This document shows, piece after piece, positions 36,109 to 47,675 of a stretch of 64,000 nt of DNA. Both the position numbers and the translations under genes were made by a program. Origin of the DNA: Epiperipatus broadwayi. Lineage: Eukaryota; Onychophora; Udeonychophora; Euonychophora; Peripatidae. Every line of letters begins with the position of its first letter. The stretch's first letter is position 1. The notes under the pieces are model-generated. The model searched no databases, was not told where the DNA came from, and was given only the letters and a program-made list of their open reading frames with translations. The stretch is from NCBI GenBank assembly GCA_028023455.1, contig JAQFVV010006335.1, positions 1,590,912 through 1,654,911 of the forward strand. The letters run 5' to 3'.

Positions 36109-37929
36109 ATGGAGTCGACAGACTCGTTGCTTCTAAATCAAATGACAAACGTAAGTGAGCCTACAAATAATTCTGTTATGTCTAATAATAATTCATCATT
36201 TCAAACTGAAGATGTTCAAATTACAATCAATAACCAAAATAAATCGCATAACACAATTCAAACTAGCAATCAAGTGAAACCGCAAGCAAAGCTAATGAAA
36301 CCTCAGAACACGTTCAGCTCTGTTAACGTTCAAACGAGCATGCAAGAGTCTATCGAAAACATGGACAGTTTCCCAGAATTACCGAAAACAACTAATAATA
36401 TTAATGCTAATAACCTTATGCAAGAATCAGACAATAATCAACATTTTTTCAAACAAGATCTAAAGGAAAATCAAATAAAAGAAAATAATTTGTATGCTAG
36501 AGCAGTTAAATCTCATGCCGATGATATTACCAGTAATGTGCAAAATTCAACTGAATACTTAACAGAAGTATTAGGCCTAGAAAATGATAAAGAAGACGAA
36601 CAACATAATGTAAATATAATACCAGTTGATACCCAATTAATTACTTCGGAATTATATGCTCAGTACACAAATAATTTTAACCAAACCATACCTCAAAGTC
36701 TCTTTAGATCGTTCCAAAAATTTCATAGCGAGAAAACGTTAATAATGGCAGTTACAAACACGGAATGCGATTTATTTAAATTTCCTATGGATGAATTTTA
36801 TCAACTTTTGACTGAAAAAAAATTACAGACATTTATTTATAAAATATTATACCATCCTAATAATAGATATTTATGCATAGAATTCCATAATAAAACGCAA
36901 AGGAATATTTTCAAAAATAATATTAAATTTTTGAACTCAAGAATCCTTTGTTACATTGATATGGAGCGACCCCTATCTCTACAAGAAAGAATAAAAAACT
37001 GCCACATTGATTTTAATGAAATTGACTTGCAATTAATTCTTTCAAAATACGAGAAAATAACAAACTTTAAATATCTGCTTGATAAAAATGCAGATATCCC
37101 AGTATTTTTAAATATTGCAACATTTAGCATAACATTAAACAAGAATGTTACACCTAGTGATATACCAACTGTACATGAAACAGACCTCTCACCAGTAATC
37201 ATCACTTTCAGAGGTTTACCACCCCAGTGCTTTCATTGCAAACAACGATCGCATTTAATACAAGACTGCCCTACCAAAGTATGTCAAAAATGCAGATTAA
37301 AACACTCGAGAACACATCGTTGCTGGAGCCAATTAAATACAACAAAATATAACGAAAATATCAACATCAAAATAACACCAACTTTAAGTCAAACAGGAGA
37401 TAATGATAATACCCAAATGGAGTTACCACAAACCCGGGATTCATCAACCTTGATTATCTCTGACAAACAGTCAATACCAATACACCTGGATGTACCAATA
37501 ATTAGTAACTCAGAACTTGATGATGAGAATATTAGCTCATAGTCATCAAGTGAGCTTGAAGATATTTTCGCAGAAGATTCCATTCCTATTCAATTAGTAA
37601 CAAAAAATAAAAAAATTGCAAAAAGAAAAAAGGGAATTGATGTAACTGAATCAATTCAAGATAATAATAATCAATCTACCACTATAAAATGTAAATCACC
37701 AGTGAATCATGCTCCAACAAAGCAATCCATTCCGTTTAAAAAGAAAATAAAATCTAATAACTCTGACGTCCAAATAACAGGAATTCCAACGGACACACAC
37801 TCGGATAGACAATTGCGTTCAGTTGCTTCCACTTCAACACCACAACAGCAGGTATATTTAGCTGGTGTTGATATCCACAGAAGAACACATAAGAAAATAA
37901 AAGTTAATACTGAACACCACATCAGATAA
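36109..37929 (+). pseudogene. Tx1-like element I ORF1 (nucleic-acid-binding protein), broken
   Basis: Same protein as the intact ORF1 of element III, starting with the same Met after a 200-bp 5' UTR. The Asn/Gln-rich N-terminal part, a conserved middle part (TIPQSLFRSFQKF, YRLC-type strands) and the zinc knuckles (CFHCKQRSHLIQDC, then CQKCRLKHSRTHRC) are present. A TAG stop replaces a Ser codon at 37540, after 477 codons. Reading resumes in frame and carries on to the conserved LAGVDIHRR end, where one inserted base (near 37917) shifts the last codons. Expected role: binds the element RNA. Damaged copy. Confidence 0.8.
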
Positions 37930-38501
37930 TCCTAATGCAAATTATCCTGGACACATTAAACCAAAAAAAACTTAGTGATATATCATGAATGAAGAACTAT
38001 ATACAACCGTTTTTATTTTATTTTTATTTTATCCAATTTGTGTTAAATACTCTGTTGTAATGATTTATTTGTTAATTTTTATGTTTGGTAGGGGTTCATT
38101 GCTGATTACACTTACCCAGCTAAAATACATATATCACATTAATAATATTATACACACACTACATGACAAACAACCACACATAATTACATCTTATACCCAT
38201 AAACTAAATAAACATAAACTATATAATAAACAAACACATATATCTATAAATTATAAACTCACTAATACATTTTTCCTTTTATTATTAAGCATGCTATATC
38301 TATTCTCATTATATACTATACAAAATTATTACCTTCCTTTAACATCCTATCCCACTGTTACATTGGGTAGACTGTTCCAGTCTTCATATGACTATACTTA
38401 CTCCATAAAATCTTACTTTCCACTACCAAGATCATTAACAACTACAAACATTATGCATATACAACAAATTACCATAATCATTATACAATCTAGAATTACT
38501 C

Positions 38502-41500
38502 ATGCTAGTATCAATTACTGAAGTTAATGTCAGAGGGATAAACTCACCCCATAGAATGTTTGCCATTACCAGCTGGATTCGGCAATTCACACCACATATT
38601 CTTTTTTTTACAGAAACCAAATGCTCAGTAAGTTCTCCTTTTAAACCTGAGCAGCATCTTGCCAAGTTTGGATATACCAGATTTTCCACATCAAACTATT
38701 CAGCTGCAGGAATAGGAGTACTCATCAATAGGAATTCTCCATTCCAATCTTTCAACATCTTATATATTGATCAACACATGATTATCATCACTCTTCATAA
38801 TGCAGCATGCACAATAAATATTCTAGCATTATACTTATATAATCAACCAATACTCATACACCAGCTTATTAACATAATTAATTTAACACTAGCAACAAAT
38901 CCACACCCCATAATTCTCTTGGGTGACTTTAATATGTCATACCAAGACGTTACGATGAAATATCTTTATAAAATTAACAAAAGGCTAATGAGCTCATAAG
39001 GTTTCTTTTCATCAAATACAATATCATTTTTCACTAAAAATCATTCATCACTAATAGATCTACTCTTTTACTCTCCTGAATTGCACTTTATAATTACACC
39101 CTCCCTAAACCCAGTAGCTTTTTCTGACCATTATGCCCTTAATGTCGTATTAAATTTAGATATGCAGATACACTCAACACTTTTACTGAACAATACCACC
39201 CGTTTATTATTAAAAACAAATGCTCCTGAAGCCATAATATCTAATGCATGCATTAATTTTAAAAAAATTGACATACTTTCACTCCAACCAAGCTTGGTTT
39301 TCCTTCATTAATATTTTAGCTTCTAACATTAAACATTATACTGCAAGAAATACTTCTCCTACTGCACTTAGCAAAAAATTAGATATACTGCATATGAAGC
39401 TAAAAAGCACACTTACCAGCTCAAATTCAGTTAATACCATAATGTTACTAAAGCAAGAGTTCAAACAGACACAACTTACACTAGCTAATTATCTTTCTAT
39501 TAAAAAAAGCCAAATTTTTTTTAAAAAACGCCCATGACTGGTCAAGGGCATATATCAAATGGGCATTAGGCTATAACTCTAATATAACCACACCCTCATC
39601 CATATTAATAAATGATAAAATGATTACCGGAATAAATATGCTTCCACCAATTAAACAATATTTTAAAACTAAATTTCAAAACCTACCTATGCCAATTCTC
39701 ACTCCACTTTATTTTGGTATGTCACAAACTATCCTTAATATATCTAAAGAAGACATTACAAATAAATTAAAAACTATTCCAAACAACTCGCATCCAGGAA
39801 CACATGCCATTCCAAAATTTTTGCTTGAACACCTTAGCCACTTTACTATTCCCATAATTTACAATATGCTACATTACTTGTCAAATCAAATTCATAGTAT
39901 AGAACTACTCTATCCTGTCTCACTAGTGCCCTTTCTAAAAAAAACCTTTACTACCCTCCCCTCTCAATAATCTTAGACCTATATCTATGTCCCCACTAAT
40001 CATTAAAATAATAGAATCCATTATTAAAGATAAAATCCAGCCTCTTATATTACCTACTCTATCTAAATTTCAGTTTGCCAAAAAAGGCAAATCCATCCCC
40101 AAGGCTCATCACTTATTTAGGGCACTAACTGATGACATTCACCACCATAGAAAAGCTGCACCTATTGCAGTACAATTGGATATTGAAGATGCCTTTGATT
40201 CTGTGCCTATTGAAAAACTCTTAGAAGTGCTTGGTAGTCATTGAATCCCGATTCCAATTATGTATATTTTAGCTAATCTCTTTATAAATAGAAACATACA
40301 CATCACTTTAAATGGAAAAATGTCATCAAAATTCACTCCACATAATTCAATTCCCCAAGGTTCACCCCTTAATGCCCTCCTCTTCATCACCTACATTAAT
40401 CCCCTCTTACTTTAAATTGAAACTGAACTACCGGGAATACACACAATTTTTTTAAACCGTACAATTAATCATATTTCATTCATGGATGACATAACTGTTT
40501 TTCTTCCCTCACAGAAATTGTTACCAAAACTACATAACATATTAAAAAAATACACAAAAGATTATACTCTAAAATTCAATCCCGAAAAAAGGTCACTTGG
40601 TCCATACTTACTGGCACTCCAATTAAAACAAAAGTTGAAACCCGACCTCATAACTTTCTGGGAATACCCTTCCATCAATCAGTAAATATAATGAGAATAA
40701 ATATACAAAATCAATTAGTCATTTCTATACAAAAAATATTAATTCTCTAAGTAAAGCTTATCTTTCAATACACAGCAAGATATCTCTAATTAACATGCTA
40801 ATGTATCTAAAAATTAATTTCTATTCACCCACCATTAAATTTACATCCTCATTCATTAAGAAAATCAATTCTCTATGTACCAAATTGATCTTGAACCAGA
40901 AGACAATTTCTATTAGCATTAATAAACTCCAAAAGCATTCAAAATTTAATGGTTTATCTTTGCATTCAATAAATACCTTTTATTATCAAAAATCCTATAA
41001 TACACTATTTAAAATCTGCACTAACTTTCAGAATTTTCAGGTTTTCATTCCAATATCTCCTACTGACACACCTCCACCTATTAACAATAAGTTCATTAAT
41101 AACCTAATTCAACACATATGTCAATACAAATTACCATATAATATGTTTACAGCAAAAATTAAGTACTGGGATGCATATCAAAATATGACTAACCTAGATC
41201 TGCTTCAAACACCAGATAGTACACTTAAACTAACAAACAAATCTTTAATACAAAAATTTAAATTTTGGTATTTAGAACCTAAATACTTAGACTTCCTCAT
41301 CAAAATTAACATGGATGCATTGCCAACAAGTGAATTTCTTTTCAATAAGAGGAAATATAGTAACATTCAACCTATCTGTCTTTTATGTGGTAGGGAGGAT
41401 GAAACAATGCAACATTTTTTATATCACTGCAATGCCTTATATATATAGACAACTGATATCCACACTCATTTATAATTCTAAACCAATATGTGACATCTTA

Positions 41501-41728
41501 ATAGAAAATATTCAAAAAGGAATATTTCCCAATATAAGGCTGTCCATCTTTATCATTTTTACTCTCTGGTTCTTAAGATGTCACTTTGTTTTTAATCCAA
41601 CATCACAAAAATATAAATCTCTTTTTGAAAATAAAATCCTAAAAATTAAAATGAGAGATCATTCTTTGGCCCCGGCAGATATAGTCAATGCCACCTGGAG
41701 CCTCACAAAATTATCTCCACAATCATAA
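38502..41728 (+). pseudogene. Tx1-like element I ORF2 (endonuclease-reverse transcriptase), broken
   Basis: Begins with MLVSITEVNVRG (catalytic Asn of the APE endonuclease) and holds TETK (Glu), LLGDFN and LIDLLF. Motif A (LDIEDAFDSVP) and the FMDD catalytic box near 40479 are intact. It ends with a CX2C...HX4C finger (CLLCGREDETMQHFLYHC). Lesions include TCATAA for TCAGAA near 38996, frameshifts near 39290, 39525 and 39945, a TGA near 40243 (CATTGA for CATGGA), a TAA near 40412, and indels near 40590 and 40740. The finger is complete here, unlike in element III. Dead copy. Confidence 0.85.
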
Positions 41729-41865
41729 CTCTTAAACAAAATCAGAAATGGACTAAAAAAACTTACAACCATCAACTAATAGCTTACTCATTAATTTACA
41801 TGCCCCAATTTTATTTTCTTGTCTTTATGATTCATGTAATATTTGTTTACTATATATATATATAT
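41729..41865 (+). other. 3' UTR of element I, first part
   Basis: Matches the start of the 3' UTR of element III up to the TTTACTATATAT run, where the LTR element is inserted. Confidence 0.75.
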
Positions 41866-44800
41866 TGTGCCAGTCAAAACATGCTTATCCATCTAACACG
41901 AGCTGGAACTCACAAAATGTACTTCAAACCCAGTCGAGCCCGAGATTTTGGTCAGGGACCAGCCTGGATTCGAGCCCACTCTCCAAGCCCCAGATCTAAC
42001 ACCCAATGGATAACATAACAATGGTAGCACACGAGATTTAATTCTTCATCCGGCCCACTAGCAAATCGGAGAAAACAATAAGACTCATGGACTTAAACAT
42101 ATATATATAAACAACGTAAATACTAGACATTCCACAGATAAAATCTAACATATTTAAATAATAGGGGCTTTACTAATGAATACTTATGGGCAATTAGTGA
42201 ACTGGATTGATTTAATAATGAGACAGAAACTGATATATGATGAATTAAAATATATTTATTGACAATTGTTGTTGGCAAAATAGGTTTGTGGCTATGATTC
42301 AATGGAGCCAAATATCCTGCTATACAACTAATCACTACATTAACTTATTTGTTATGTCCTTTTATAATCAGTTCATGTGGCTATTGTACGTGAAATCAAA
42401 CCAAGTCTGGAGTGAAGCTTAATAATACGTCTTAATTATAATAAATTTATTTTAACTATGGGCTTTTAAAGCGTCCCAGATAGCTTTATATCGAACGGGT
42501 TTTCAAGAATGCTTCGGATCAACACCGAAGACTGCATATTAGGGAGGGAGAGTTGGCTATAACGATTTTACTAATACGCTAGGCACAAGTAAAGTATAAT
42601 AATAAAGTGGTTCTGCGGATGGAAGAATAGTTTTAGGGTTTTTGTGACAAACAACGGTTTACCCAAGAACCGGTCGTCATGCTGCAAAAGGGAACCTTTA
42701 TTTGGTTCATAAGAAGCGGGGGACTTACGTGCTAATCTGGCCCGTAGCTCAGACTTCGCTACTGCACTACCCATAAGAGAAGATGGGCTGGACTTACCGT
42801 GGCTCCATCTTATATATGTATAAAAAAAACAGCATAACGAGAAGATATAAATAAATAAATTCCACATCCGCCAAGCCGAAGGATATTATAAATTAAAGAT
42901 CATATATTAAATGAACACTAGATCATCAGCTTGATCAAAAGAGCCAACTCTTCTGTAGCATGAGAAATACGAAATGCTACTGACAGGAATATATAGATAC
43001 AAACTTTACTTTATCCCGTTCAATCTCTTTAGTTATCTATAACTACTAAACTTTTAAAAGGGGGAAAAGTATATTTAATATGGGACTTACGAATACTTAA
43101 CTAAAAAAATATACTTATGATTGCACTCCAGGCTAGTTTAATCTTTAGTAACATAATAAATAAAGGTTGAAAAGCCACATTTTATATTTATATTAATTAA
43201 TTTATTAAGTGAAAAAATATGAATTTGGGTTTCGAAACAGCGCACGAAATGACGCTATATAAATAATTTAAATTTATATGTTTAAAAACATATTCTATAA
43301 TTAAATGCACGCCGTTTCGAAACATAGGCATAACTAACAATAATTAAAATAAGCAAAAGAAAAGCAAAATATAACTGCAGTGATTAAATTATATAGCAAA
43401 ACATTAGTTAACAAAGAAAAATTTGCAAAAGTATTACATTTTATAGAATTAAAATATTATTTTAGGAAACAATTTAGACAGTTTACACTATTGAATTAAG
43501 GAAAAAATTAGCAAAAAGTATTTCATTTAAATATTATTTCAGAAACAATTTAGCGAGAAAGTTCAATGATATGGTTAGCTAACCTGTTTTGAAGAAACAA
43601 TGACTGTTTTGAAATTTACAGAGCTCTGCGATTTTAAATATTAAAACAGTTCTCCTGTAGATGGGCTGGAGATATTCGAACTGGAATGAAGGTGAATTCT
43701 TGGGTGGCTTATGGCATCTTTAATTTAGTTGGGAGACGATTTTTAAAATAGTGTTTGTTTAGCTGGATTGAAATCGGAACGAAAGCAAATAAATTATTTT
43801 TACGGCTTATGGCATCTTCAAATTTAGTTGGTGTAAGCTTGGTTGTTCCTTTGGCATTTGATGGATTGAACTAGGCGTTCCATCACGGGAAAGCAGCAAA
43901 ATTTTGCCTGACTTTAGCCAGACATGTTAAAGTCGAACAATAATAAAACTTCTCCTGTTGACTCTCTTCAAAAGTAAGATGGATTCTCCCTTCCCGCTTA
44001 AAATAAGGCCTATTTATATCCTTCTACTAAACTTTAACACCTTTCTGGAATTTCGTAAGCCTCGGGACCAATTGACTTTTAATTAAAGCAAAATAATATA
44101 ATTCAATTTCTACAACAACTGATAAAATCTCCGAGGTGTTATATTTAATTTCCTTAAAAAATGTATCAAAATATATAAACTATATAATTTGATTCATTTT
44201 CATTAATTAAATTCCTTTTCAGGTGTTATTACTTAGCAGAAGGAACGGTATTCTGATTTAATGAAAAAGTCTTTTGTTGCAAACAAAAATCAATCAGAAA
44301 ACAGATTTTACTTTTTTACCCGGGTGTGTCACTAATTGATATCTTGTTTACAAAAATTCTCATTTTTAATTGCGAACAGATAATTCTTATTTTATAAAAC
44401 TAAATAACTTTTAACATATTTGTTTATTAAAAAAAAAAAGCAAATTTAAAGAAAATACTTGTTTCAACTATATATGTAAAACATTAAATCAGAAAACCGT
44501 TAAATAAATTAAAGAAAACATTTACATTACTTTTATTTAAACTTAAATATATATGAATCATTTTGCCGTTATTCCAAGGTTTAAATTATCCATCCACATA
44601 CGAATATTATAGCGAATATAATTAAGAATTGACTGAAAATTAATAAAACATTTTATAATAAATTATGAGCATTTCTCCGCTATAATTTTATCAAACCTGT
44701 CTAATTATAGCGTGTTTTCGTATGTAAATGGATGATGCCATTCAAGCGGCCATTGTAGCAAAGTTTTCCCGCTCGACTTATATATTACATTTTTACATTT

Positions 44801-44881
44801 AAAATAGGTTCGAAACTAGTTCAGACGAGTAGGTCATTAGGTTGATGGTGAAACGGAAAGGGATTGGAGATTTCCGTTTCA
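41866..44881 (-). repeat. Downstream (3') LTR of the LTR element
   Basis: 3016 bp, colinear with 47676-50691. It contains no convincing ORF. In element sense it starts with an 11-bp perfect stem (TGAAACGGAAA...TTTCCGTTTCA). Several GTAAGTCC words (for example the minus strand near 42796, CACGGTAAGTCC) look like 5' splice sites in element sense. Confidence 0.85.
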
Positions 44882-45535
44882 TATCAGTAAACTTAGTAAA
44901 AAAAAAACAAATAAAAAAAAAAGACTTTACTTATATAAACACGGAGCTAAATTATGGCTTCTTTCAACGTATAAACTCATGGCCTAGTCCTACGCTACAC
45001 TTATGATACTACATCAGACTAGATTACACTATAATAATACATTTAGTGCTTCTAACAATTATCAATACACATAATGAAATTATCGGTTATTAGTAAATAT
45101 TTTAAACTTAAACAGATATATACCCAAACGAGTATACATCTTTGTCAAAAATAAAAGATATGTTTTTATATATATATAAAATATAACGCGTGTAATATAT
45201 AAAGGATATAGAGATCAAATATACAGTGTATAATATGTATGTAAGGTATATAAATAAAGTATAACACGGATAATATATAAAGTGTATGTAGATAGAATAT
45301 AAAGTGTATAATATGTATAAGGTAACATATAAAGTGTGAATATATCTAAGGTATATAAATAAAATATAAAGTGTATAATATATAAAGTGTATAATAAAAT
45401 AAAAAGTGTTAATATATCTGTATAAAAATATGAAGTGTAGAATATATAAAGTGTTAATATAGATCAAATATAGAGTGTATTATATAAAAGGGTATATAAA
45501 AAGACCAAATCACACGCACATAAAAAACTAACAAT
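44882..45535 (-). repeat. Interior A+T-rich minisatellite-like region of the LTR element
   Basis: 45150-45530 is made of degenerate repeats of words like ATATAAAGTGTATAAT. Open frames here (Tyr/Ile/Leu-rich) reflect the repeat. The poly(A) tracts at 44898-44930 are next to the 3' LTR; no clear polypurine tract is seen in element sense. Confidence 0.6.
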
Positions 45536-46708
45536 TTAAATAGGATCTGGGGGTTGCTTAAGGAGTAACTCCACGCCGGGGTTGAAACAACATCGCAACA
45601 GATCATCATCATCATCGTCAGTTGTCCAACCGTCTTCATCATCATCGGTTATCCATTCATAGCTTTCATTTTTGTCTTTCAACCTCACAGGAGATCGCTT
45701 AGGGTGCATTGTCAAACTTAGTGCGAATTTGCTGCCTTCATACGGTATCTCGTTATGCAGCTCGACATTCTTTTCTTCCGTAAGTGCTTTTCCCCATTCC
45801 TTGCTTTGACTTTGCGCCGTCACTTGAGATTCGTTTCTTTCCAACCCAAGTTGTTCTTCATACCGGTAAAATGTGCTTTTTTCATCATCCATCTGGAACT
45901 TATGTTCGCTTAAAAATTCATTTTCTTTGACTATGGTACTTTGCTGATCGACTTTGGCTTCGCTCTCTCTAAAATTATTTTTATTATCATCTTCACTCTG
46001 GCCAATAATTTGCACTCCCTCCTGTCTATCAAGTCTTTTATCTTGGTAATCACTAGCAAAGTTGCTTTCCTTACTTTCCTTTTCTCTCTCCTCTTTCATT
46101 TCTGCTACATCTCTCGATTCTGGAATACATGCTGCGATAATGTTTTCTTCTTTGTGGTCTATTTGATTTCTTTGTAGCAGGTTTTCTTTTATTTCATATA
46201 TTTCCTCTCTGATCTCCCTTTGGGCATCTTCACACTCTTGGAATTTGCTACCTAATTCTGCACCAACGTTATAAACCTTATCTATCAAATTCTTTTCTTG
46301 ACATTCTATCTTCTCTACTAAGGTCTTAACTTCTTTAATTATAACCCTATCTTGATTCTTTTCCACTTGACTTGTCTGTAAAGTTTCCTTGAATTCTCCC
46401 GTAACTTTATATTTATGCTGGCCGCTGACTGATAGCTTAATTTCTTTGATTAGGGCCTCAAATCTTTGTGTCATTTTGTGATTCATTTCCTCCATTTTCT
46501 GATCCCTTTCCTCCATTTTCTGATCCATTTTCTGATCCCTTGCCTCCATTTTCTGATCCCTTTCTTTGGCATCCTGTCTAAGCTGTCTCAGCAACCAATT
46601 AAAATCCCAGCCTTCCTGCTTAATCTCCATCGGTGTCTGTTCCGATATTTTTGTAACTAAATTCTCTGGCATAGCTACAGTTTTTGTTATCTTGTACAAT
46701 CCTTTCAA
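45536..46708 (-). CDS. Unrecognised 390-codon protein of the LTR element (Gag-like position)
   Basis: Function unknown. It is the only long frame in the element interior and lies where gag should be, about 930 bp after the primer site. Residues about 45-85 form a charged heptad region built from repeats of RDQKME/EERDQKMEEM, a likely coiled coil, followed by more Glu/Lys-rich helices (about 120-200). The C-terminal part is acidic (WITDDDEDGWTTDDDDDDLL at about 348-367) and ends with a Cys pair and PPDP. I see no zinc knuckle, capsid homology motif, protease or polymerase. A coiled coil plus an acidic tail could serve particle assembly, but that is a guess. The frame is intact, unlike most coding regions in the window, which supports recent function. 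Confidence 0.5.
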   Translation of the reverse strand: MKGLYKITKTVAMPENLVTKISEQTPMEIKQEGWDFNWLLRQLRQDAKERDQKMEARDQKMDQKMEERDQKMEEMNHKMTQRFEALIKEIKLSVSGQHKYKVTGEFKETLQTSQVEKNQDRVIIKEVKTLVEKIECQEKNLIDKVYNVGAELGSKFQECEDAQREIREEIYEIKENLLQRNQIDHKEENIIAACIPESRDVAEMKEEREKESKESNFASDYQDKRLDRQEGVQIIGQSEDDNKNNFRESEAKVDQQSTIVKENEFLSEHKFQMDDEKSTFYRYEEQLGLERNESQVTAQSQSKEWGKALTEEKNVELHNEIPYEGSKFALSLTMHPKRSPVRLKDKNESYEWITDDDEDGWTTDDDDDDLLRCCFNPGVELLLKQPPDPI

Positions 46709-47637
46709 AATTATTATTATTTTGTACCTAATAAATATTTGATTTTTAAAACTTTTATACTTTTAATACGGCTGTTTGCTGCTCTCCCCCTTCAAGAACG
46801 ACTCGCTCACTTCCATCCCAACTCTATGCCTAACTCACTAATATATCTATAAGCCTACACCTTCATCTCGATGCCCGTCCAACATATAATGAATTTTAAA
46901 AAAAATTTTCGTGTCCCTACTTTTTATTTTATAAAATATATGAAATTCTTTTTTTATTTAAAAAAAATCCCTTCTTTTTTTCTAGCTTTAATAAAATATA
47001 CGAAAAATTTAAAAAAAAATTTTTTTTTTTTTCGTCTATATATCTAAAGTATAACACATATTTTAATATTAAAGATGACTTAATAAAAATTTAACTCACC
47101 CCCGCTCTCTTCTTCCAGCTGTTTTATTTATATATATATACTTAAATAGTTTTATGACCTAATTCCGTTTGACCCGTCTGCACCAATTTCAAACCTTTTA
47201 ACTTTTGGTTAATTTGACGTTACTTATATATATATATTTCTTACTCATTTTAAACCACTCCAATTCATAAAAATACTTTGATAAAACAACGAGACCCCCC
47301 TTTTCTTTTAATCTAAATTTCTTTTCTCTGCTCCCTAATGACAAATTTATAAGAGGATGACTTATAACTTGATCAATCATCCTCGGGCGCCAGTCACTAG
47401 TGAACAGGAAAGACACAAAATAAATTTAATAAATTTTTTTGCTATATACACACAAAAGTCCATAACTCAAGGTATGTAGGTGTTTACATCGAAGCCTCAC
47501 TTGGTCGTCCAAACGCGGAAAAAAAATCTTACATATATACATTATTCAAAAAAAAATTTGACTCAAAATCATTAATTTTGACCAAAAGAATTATATATAT
47601 ACTCCATAATCTCTTCAGGGGTGGAAATGAGTTACAA
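46709..47637 (-). other. Leader region of the LTR element
   Basis: Untranslated leader between the primer site and the ORF. It holds two further degenerate copies of the primer-site neighbourhood: near 47485-47527 (GTCCAAACGCGGAAAAAAAA) and near 47385-47400 (CGGGCGCCAGTCAC). A short open frame at 47198-47416 has no recognised feature. Confidence 0.55.
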
Positions 47638-47655
47638 GCCCCATGTTGGGCGCCA
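47638..47655 (-). other. Primer-binding site, tRNA-Lys type
   Basis: The minus strand reads TGGCGCCCAACATGGGGC. It differs at one position from the TGGCGCCCAACGTGGGGC site used with tRNA-Lys(1,2) by several retroelements. It lies 20 bp inside the LTR end, a slightly larger gap than usual. Confidence 0.7.
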
Positions 47656-47675
47656 AACGTGGAAAAAAAAACCTA

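Noticed and set aside
42755-42770. Possible tRNA gene in the LTR (GCCCGTAGCTCAG-like word)
   Set aside because: No cloverleaf or B box at the right distance; the word occurs inside both LTR copies.
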